NCBI GenBank assembly: GCA_030614915.1 | Contig: JAUXAG010000012.1 | Span: forward strand, 1-64,000 | Source of the DNA: Actinomycetes bacterium | GTDB taxonomy: Bacteria > Planctomycetota > Phycisphaerae > JAACET01 | Direction: 5' to 3' | Length of the DNA stretch: 64,000 bases | Translations under genes and position numbers: made by a program | In this document: positions 60,065 through 64,000 of the stretch, piece by piece | Position numbering within the stretch: position 1 is the stretch's first letter | Layout of the letters: each line of letters opens with the position of its first letter | Notes under the pieces: model-generated | The model's database searches: none | Told to the model about the DNA's origin: nothing | Seen by the model: only the letters and a program-made list of their open reading frames with translations

Positions 60065-60871
60065 ATGCGCTTAAAAGAGAAGGTGGCTATTATTACCGGT
60101 ACAGGTCGTGGTATTGGTAAGAGTATTGCCAAAGTGTTCGCTAAAGAGGGAGCAAAAGTAGTTGCATGTGACAGGGATTTGGGAACTGGACAAGCAGGTG
60201 TTGATGCCATAGTTGCAAATGGCGGTGAAGCGATATTCGTTAAATGCGATGTGTCCATCGAGGAGAACGTAAAGAATCTGATAGCCAAAGCAATAGAGAC
60301 CCATGGGAGAATCGATATTCTTGTCAATAACGCCGGGGTAAACTTTGTCAAAAAGTTCGAGGAGGTCGAGCCGGAAGATTGGGACAGGGTTATCAACACG
60401 GATTTGCGAGGTACTTATCTATGTACGCGACTGGCGATACTGGAAATGCTCAAGACAGGTGCTGGTTCCATTATCAACATCGGCACAATACATTCGTTGG
60501 CTTGCATGGCTGGTGCGGCGCCTTATGATGCAGCAAAGTGGGGCGTTGTGGGCTTAACCAAATCAGTAGCTGTGGAGTTTGCTGACAGAAACATACGAGC
60601 CAATGTATTGAGTCCAGGCCTGATCGCAACTCAAATATGGGAAGATATTAAGGCTGCGGCTCCCAGCATTGAAGAGGCCATGAAATATTGGAAGGCAAAT
60701 ATACCTATGGGAAGACCCGGGAAACCCGAAGAAATAGCATATCTTGCTGTTTTTCTGGCAAGCGATGAATCAAGTTACATCACAGGATCAAACATTTTGG
60801 CTGATGGTGGTCTGACCAGTTTGCTTATCAGCAAGGAACCATTTGAATCCAAAAGTATCGAGGGCCAATAA
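60065..60871 (+). CDS. SDR family oxidoreductase
   Basis: A 268-residue classical SDR: TGTGRGIGKS, NNAG, IGTIHS with the catalytic Ser context, and YDAAK. AAGGAG lies 8-9 nt before the ATG. It probably oxidises the sugar or reduces a keto-sugar in the same pathway as its neighbours. An IS1380 remnant begins directly after its stop codon. Confidence 0.87.
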   Translation: MRLKEKVAIITGTGRGIGKSIAKVFAKEGAKVVACDRDLGTGQAGVDAIVANGGEAIFVKCDVSIEENVKNLIAKAIETHGRIDILVNNAGVNFVKKFEEVEPEDWDRVINTDLRGTYLCTRLAILEMLKTGAGSIINIGTIHSLACMAGAAPYDAAKWGVVGLTKSVAVEFADRNIRANVLSPGLIATQIWEDIKAAAPSIEEAMKYWKANIPMGRPGKPEEIAYLAVFLASDESSYITGSNILADGGLTSLLISKEPFESKSIEGQ

Positions 60872-61222
60872 TCTGTTTCTGAATTAGAAGCACAAGAGCA
60901 ATGGATCAAGGAAGGTAAATACGCCCTGAAGTGGACACGGCTTTCGTGCCATGATTTCGTGGATAATCAGGTGAGACTGCAACTATTTGCCTTGGCATAC
61001 AATCTTGGCAATTTCCTGAGACGTTTGGCGTTGCCCAAATCCATCAAAGACTGGTCGCTGAGGACCATGCGGGAAAGATTAGTCAAGATCGGAGCCAAGG
61101 TTGTCAAGCATGCCCGTTATGTGATCTTTCAGCTGGCAGAGGTTCTGGTATCGAGATCCTTGTTCTATGAAATCCTTGAGCGTATTCATCGACTGAAACC
61201 TGTACCTATTGAGACTGGTTGA
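60872..61222 (+). pseudogene. IS1380-family transposase C-terminal remnant
   Basis: Starting right after the SDR TAA, in the same frame, the sequence reads EGKYALKWTRLSCHDF, VDNQVRLQLFALAYNLGNFL then KIGAKVVKHARYVIFQLAEV, the C-terminal part of an IS1380-type DDE transposase. The catalytic core and element ends are missing. Confidence 0.78.
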
Positions 61223-61695
61223 TGTGCAGAATTGCCGAAAGACTATGGTTTATGGGAGGGCAGGCGGTCAGGTTCTGTTCAAAAGCGGGTATTGGAAGAG
61301 AGTGGAGACTTCCAAAGCCCTGTTATTATCGAAATGGTCACAAAAACTGCCTCGACAAAGAAGATCCTTGACTGCTCAAGATAATTTTGGCAAAATCATC
61401 GATGCCGTACGGAGGAATTTATGTTTTTTGATCGTCCAAATGGGAAATCCCAGGTAAGTGGTTTTACTGTAAGAAGTTCCGGCGTCGACCTGGAGACGCG
61501 CGAAGATCGCTTAGAATTGTACCTAGGGCAGATTACGCTTGTATCGGTTCAGCTTATGACTTTATGATTTGGCCTCATCGAAGCTTGATCTTCAAAACAG
61601 ACTTGGTATTCTATTGGAAATCAGGCCTAGCGGTGTAGCTGAGCAAGGATATACGATGTTATATGGGAAATCACAGAGTAAAGGAGAAAGATAAC
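61223..61695. other. Gene-free stretch with decayed coding fragments
   Basis: Contains one small frame (61421-61567, 48 codons) with GGAGG 5 nt upstream of its ATG, reading MFFDRPNGKSQVSGFTVRSS and on, and an adjacent frame reading DYACIGSAYDFMIWPHRSLI, together suggesting a frameshifted remnant of one gene that I cannot identify. No terminator or RNA is seen. Confidence 0.4.
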
Positions 61696-62733
61696 ATGCT
61701 GGCTGGAGTATTTCACGCGTTGAATGATTTAAGGGTTGAGGAGGTTCCTACGCCCAAGATTAAAACACCGAACGACGTTTTGATAGAAGTTAAAGCTTGT
61801 GGACTGTGTGGAACAGATCCGGGGATAATCGAAGGCAGGCGCCCTACAGCTGTTCCACCTCCATTTATTATAGGCCATGAATATGCTGGCGTAGTCGTAG
61901 ACGTAGGAAGCAAAGTAGAATCGGTTAAACCTGAAGATCATGTAGTGGTGCGGCCAACCATACCTTGTCAGAAGTGCTACTATTGCCGTATCGGCAGTCC
62001 GAGTTTGTGCCGGTCGTATTTAGATATCGGAGTGGATATGGGTGATGGAGGCTTCGCAGAGTATAGTCTGATTCCCGAAAATAATGCATACAAAATTCCT
62101 GAGTACATGAAATGGAAGGATGCAGTTCTCGTTGAGCCCCTCTCAATCGTGCTAAATGGCTTAAGATTAGCTCAGATGCGAACAGGAGATATTGTAGTAG
62201 TTCTCGGCACAGGCCCGATTGGATTGAATTGGACAGCAGTTGCCAAGAGATCGGGGGCTGGGAAAGTTATAATTTCTGAACCGAATGATATTAGACGCAG
62301 CAGGGCAGATAAGATTGGTGCGGATGTCTGCATTAATCCTTTAAAAGAAAATCCGGTTGAAATTGTCAGGGATTTAACCGACGGAGTGGGTGCGAATATA
62401 GTTGTTGAGGCCGCAGGGATTTCAGCTACCTACGAACAGGCCTTTGAAATGACATCTTATGCCGGAAGGATCGTTTTCTTCGCTCTACCCCCCGCAGAAT
62501 TCAAGATACAGATCAGCCCTCATGACATCGTACGTAATGAGAAACTCATAGTAGGCAACTGGGTAAATTACTTTACCTTCCCGGCCGCCATTACATCAAT
62601 TCAAAATGGTATTTTGCCGTCAGACATATTGTTTACTGATGAACTCCCTTTGTCGGAGCTGACAAAAGCAATGGAATTACATAAACAAGGTAAAAGCGCC
62701 AAGATACTTATCAAGCCTTCTATTTCTGCCTGA
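61696..62733 (+). CDS. Zinc-dependent sugar/alcohol dehydrogenase
   Basis: A 345-residue MDR enzyme with all zinc ligands: CGLCGTD (catalytic Cys), GHEYAG (His/Glu) and the structural-zinc set CQKCYYCRIGSPSLC. The NAD site is VVLGTGPIGL. It resembles sorbitol or threonine dehydrogenases and probably oxidises a polyol or sugar acid. The ATG at 61696 follows AGGAG by 9 nt and is preferred over the frame from 61663. Confidence 0.9.
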   Translation: MLAGVFHALNDLRVEEVPTPKIKTPNDVLIEVKACGLCGTDPGIIEGRRPTAVPPPFIIGHEYAGVVVDVGSKVESVKPEDHVVVRPTIPCQKCYYCRIGSPSLCRSYLDIGVDMGDGGFAEYSLIPENNAYKIPEYMKWKDAVLVEPLSIVLNGLRLAQMRTGDIVVVLGTGPIGLNWTAVAKRSGAGKVIISEPNDIRRSRADKIGADVCINPLKENPVEIVRDLTDGVGANIVVEAAGISATYEQAFEMTSYAGRIVFFALPPAEFKIQISPHDIVRNEKLIVGNWVNYFTFPAAITSIQNGILPSDILFTDELPLSELTKAMELHKQGKSAKILIKPSISA

Positions 62734-62734
62734 A

Positions 62735-62830
62735 CCAGCTCATCAGCTGAAAGGCATCGTGGTGGACCAAGAAGGATGGCCCATCTCCGGCGCTATTATC
62801 AGAGCGCGGACGTCCGTTGATGGCGGATAA
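62735..62830 (+). pseudogene. Carboxypeptidase-regulatory-like domain fragment
   Basis: A 31-codon frame after the dehydrogenase reads HQLKGIVVDQEGWPISGAII then RARTSVDGG and TAA, the typical first strands of a CarboxypepD_reg-like beta-sandwich (KGxVxDxxGxPIxGAxI). It has no start or ribosome binding site. Probably the leftover of a larger surface or sensor protein. Confidence 0.55.
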
Positions 62831-62928
62831 AGAATCAATATAGCCCTCGTTTTGACGAAATTCTTAAAATATAAGTTATTGGTACAATCCACTCTTAAAC
62901 CGGTAGGGTTCTTATCAGGAGGAAGCTC

Positions 62929-63684
62929 ATGATAACTATCGATGGCAAAGTTGCTATCGTGACCGGAGGCGCCAAAGGCCTCGGGCGAGCAACGGCGGAA
63001 CGGCTGATTCAGGCAGGTTCTTCCGGAGTCGTTGTCGCTGATGTATGTGCTGAGGAGGTCCGCAAGGCGGCAGGGGAAATAACAAACACGTACGGTGTTG
63101 AGGTTCTGCCTTGTTGTACAGACGTCTCAGACCAGACCCAGGTGGAGGCAATGGCGAAGGCCGCCTTAGACAAGTTTGGACGGATCGACATACTGGTCAA
63201 TAATGCCAGTATCTGTCCTGTCGTTAGTTGGGAAGATGCAACTCTAGAAAACTGGAACAAGATACTATCAGTCAATCTGACTGGGATGTATCTTTGTACC
63301 CGAGCGGTTATCCCACACCTGAAGAGCCGAGGAAACGGCCGCATCGTTTATGTCTCCTCACCGTCCGCATATATCGGAAGTGTTGTTGCCCATGTAGCCT
63401 ATGGTGTCAGCAAAGCTGGTATTATCGCCTTGATGAAATTTGTAGCCAAGAATTTCGCTGGTGATGGCATTCTGGCCAATGCCATTCTCCCAGGGCCGAT
63501 GGACACGCCTATGGGTCACAGTTTTGGAGAAGAGCTCTGGAAAGCCTGGGAGCAGAAGGCCCCCCTCAAACGCCATGCTTCAGCCAGTGAAATTGCTGAC
63601 TCCATATTGTTCCTGGTGTCAGACCAGAGCAGTTACATAACCGGCCACGTGTTGTGGGTGGATGGTGGTTATAGCCTGACGTGA
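62929..63684 (+). CDS. SDR family oxidoreductase
   Basis: A 251-residue classical SDR: TGGAKGLGRA, NNAS, VSSPSA with the catalytic Ser context, and YGVSK; ends in VDGGYSLT. AGGAGG lies upstream at a normal distance. It likely serves sugar or sugar-acid oxidation with the Zn-dehydrogenase before it. It differs enough from the SDR at 60065 to act on another substrate. Confidence 0.88.
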   Translation: MITIDGKVAIVTGGAKGLGRATAERLIQAGSSGVVVADVCAEEVRKAAGEITNTYGVEVLPCCTDVSDQTQVEAMAKAALDKFGRIDILVNNASICPVVSWEDATLENWNKILSVNLTGMYLCTRAVIPHLKSRGNGRIVYVSSPSAYIGSVVAHVAYGVSKAGIIALMKFVAKNFAGDGILANAILPGPMDTPMGHSFGEELWKAWEQKAPLKRHASASEIADSILFLVSDQSSYITGHVLWVDGGYSLT

Positions 63685-63718
63685 GATCGCTTGCCAAGGA
63701 CAAGGTGCGAGGATATGA

Positions 63719-63892
63719 GCAATTGCCTGTGCTTGTGACCGGGCTGTCGGCCAGGCGCTGGAACAGCTTAGGCAACAGCCTGCCAAGCAGGGCAGAGCAC
63801 GCATACTCGCTGAAAAGAGCGTTGGGCTGGACGATCCCGGGATGGTAGCTTTCAAACGAATGATCGAGGCAATTTCTGACAGTTCCCGCTGA
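63719..63892 (+). pseudogene. C-terminal remnant of an unknown gene
   Basis: A frame between two stops reads CDRAVGQALEQLRQQPAKQG then RARILAEKSVGLDDPGMVAF, with no start or binding site. The composition (helical, Ala/Gln/Arg-rich) is protein-like, but I recognise no family. The gap from 63893 to 63980 shows nothing else. Confidence 0.35.
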
Positions 63893-63980
63893 ATCAGGCG
63901 GACTTCGTATGGCTCGAAAGAACGACCTGCATAAAACAACAAAAAACAGAGGATACAAATAACAGGAGGCTTGGATTATC

Positions 63981-64000
63981 ATGGCCAAAGGAACCATAGT
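63981..64000 (+). CDS. Start of a gene cut by the window end
   Basis: ATG at 63981 gives MAKGTI, with AGGAGG at 63964-63969, 11 nt upstream. Too short to identify; it is the next candidate member of the sugar operon. Confidence 0.5.

Overview
The window looks like a chromosomal segment of a Planctomycetota bacterium, most likely an anaerobic Phycisphaerae-type lineage. This is inferred from the tandem genes ending in PEP-CTERM sorting tails, a MoxR/DUF58/BatA/VWA operon of planctomycete layout, a prepilin-type protein with a planctomycete C-terminal motif, an ECF sigma factor with a fused extracytoplasmic domain, and abundant sugar-dehydrogenase genes. No rRNA, tRNA or CRISPR array was recognised.

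Layout. (1) 1-390: the end of a PEP-CTERM gene, its terminator, a MITE-like element and a stray copy of 75 bp from a downstream gene. (2) 391-10218, minus strand: MoxR - DUF58 - BatA/VWA - coiled-coil membrane protein - VWA membrane protein - DUF4159, with 4-nt overlaps. (3) 10346-15786, minus: a pseudopilin-like protein, a secreted caspase-like/ChaN-like fusion and a membrane-tethered ECF sigma factor. (4) 16257-19481, plus: a tandem array of PEP-CTERM genes sharing leader, signal peptide and tail, including a papain-like peptidase, plus two truncated members. (5) 19666-25469, minus: a sugar-catabolic operon (mutarotase, SDR, zinc-type dehydrogenase, epimerase, DUF4838 protein), divergent from a beta-helix glycosidase-like gene (25732-27954). 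(6) 28116-32765: a metallophosphoesterase lipoprotein, an IS200 remnant, then a small membrane protein and a radical SAM protein convergent with a UbiA prenyltransferase and a methyltransferase. (7) 32766-33915: insertion-sequence debris. (8) 33928-41789, minus: a Cus/Czc-type heavy-metal efflux operon (unknown protein, OMF, YHS lipoprotein, adaptor, RND pump). (9) 41826-43215: more IS debris with repeats and a hairpin. (10) 43216-52782, plus: a two-component system (histidine kinase, NtrC-type regulator), then a good sigma-54 promoter, then a five-gene iron-sulfur/flavoprotein operon: a Cys-rich small protein, NuoE-like, NuoF-GltD fusion, HoxU/NuoG-like, and a stand-alone FMN glutamate-synthase-like domain. 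(11) 52917-53660: IS remnant. (12) 53698-64000, plus: a long sugar/sugar-acid catabolic operon (class II aldolase, HAD phosphatase, DHDPS-family aldolase, 2-hydroxyacid dehydrogenase, PfkB kinase, cyclase, aldose-epimerase-like protein, SDRs, Zn-dehydrogenase), interrupted by an IS1380 remnant and gene fragments.

The best candidate for an undescribed system is region 10. The operon carries every part of a soluble NADH-oxidising bifurcation module (NuoE/F/G-like plus a GltD flavoprotein) but no hydrogenase H-cluster subunit; in its place sits a glutamate-synthase-type FMN domain without amidotransferase or 3Fe-4S motif. Its own sigma-54 activator is encoded just upstream. Other unusual points are the PEP-CTERM array, the caspase/ChaN fusion, the ECF-extracytoplasmic fusion, the radical SAM/UbiA/methyltransferase island, and an epimerase gene with a clear ribosome binding site but no standard start codon. 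All assignments come from reading motifs by eye; no database search was run.
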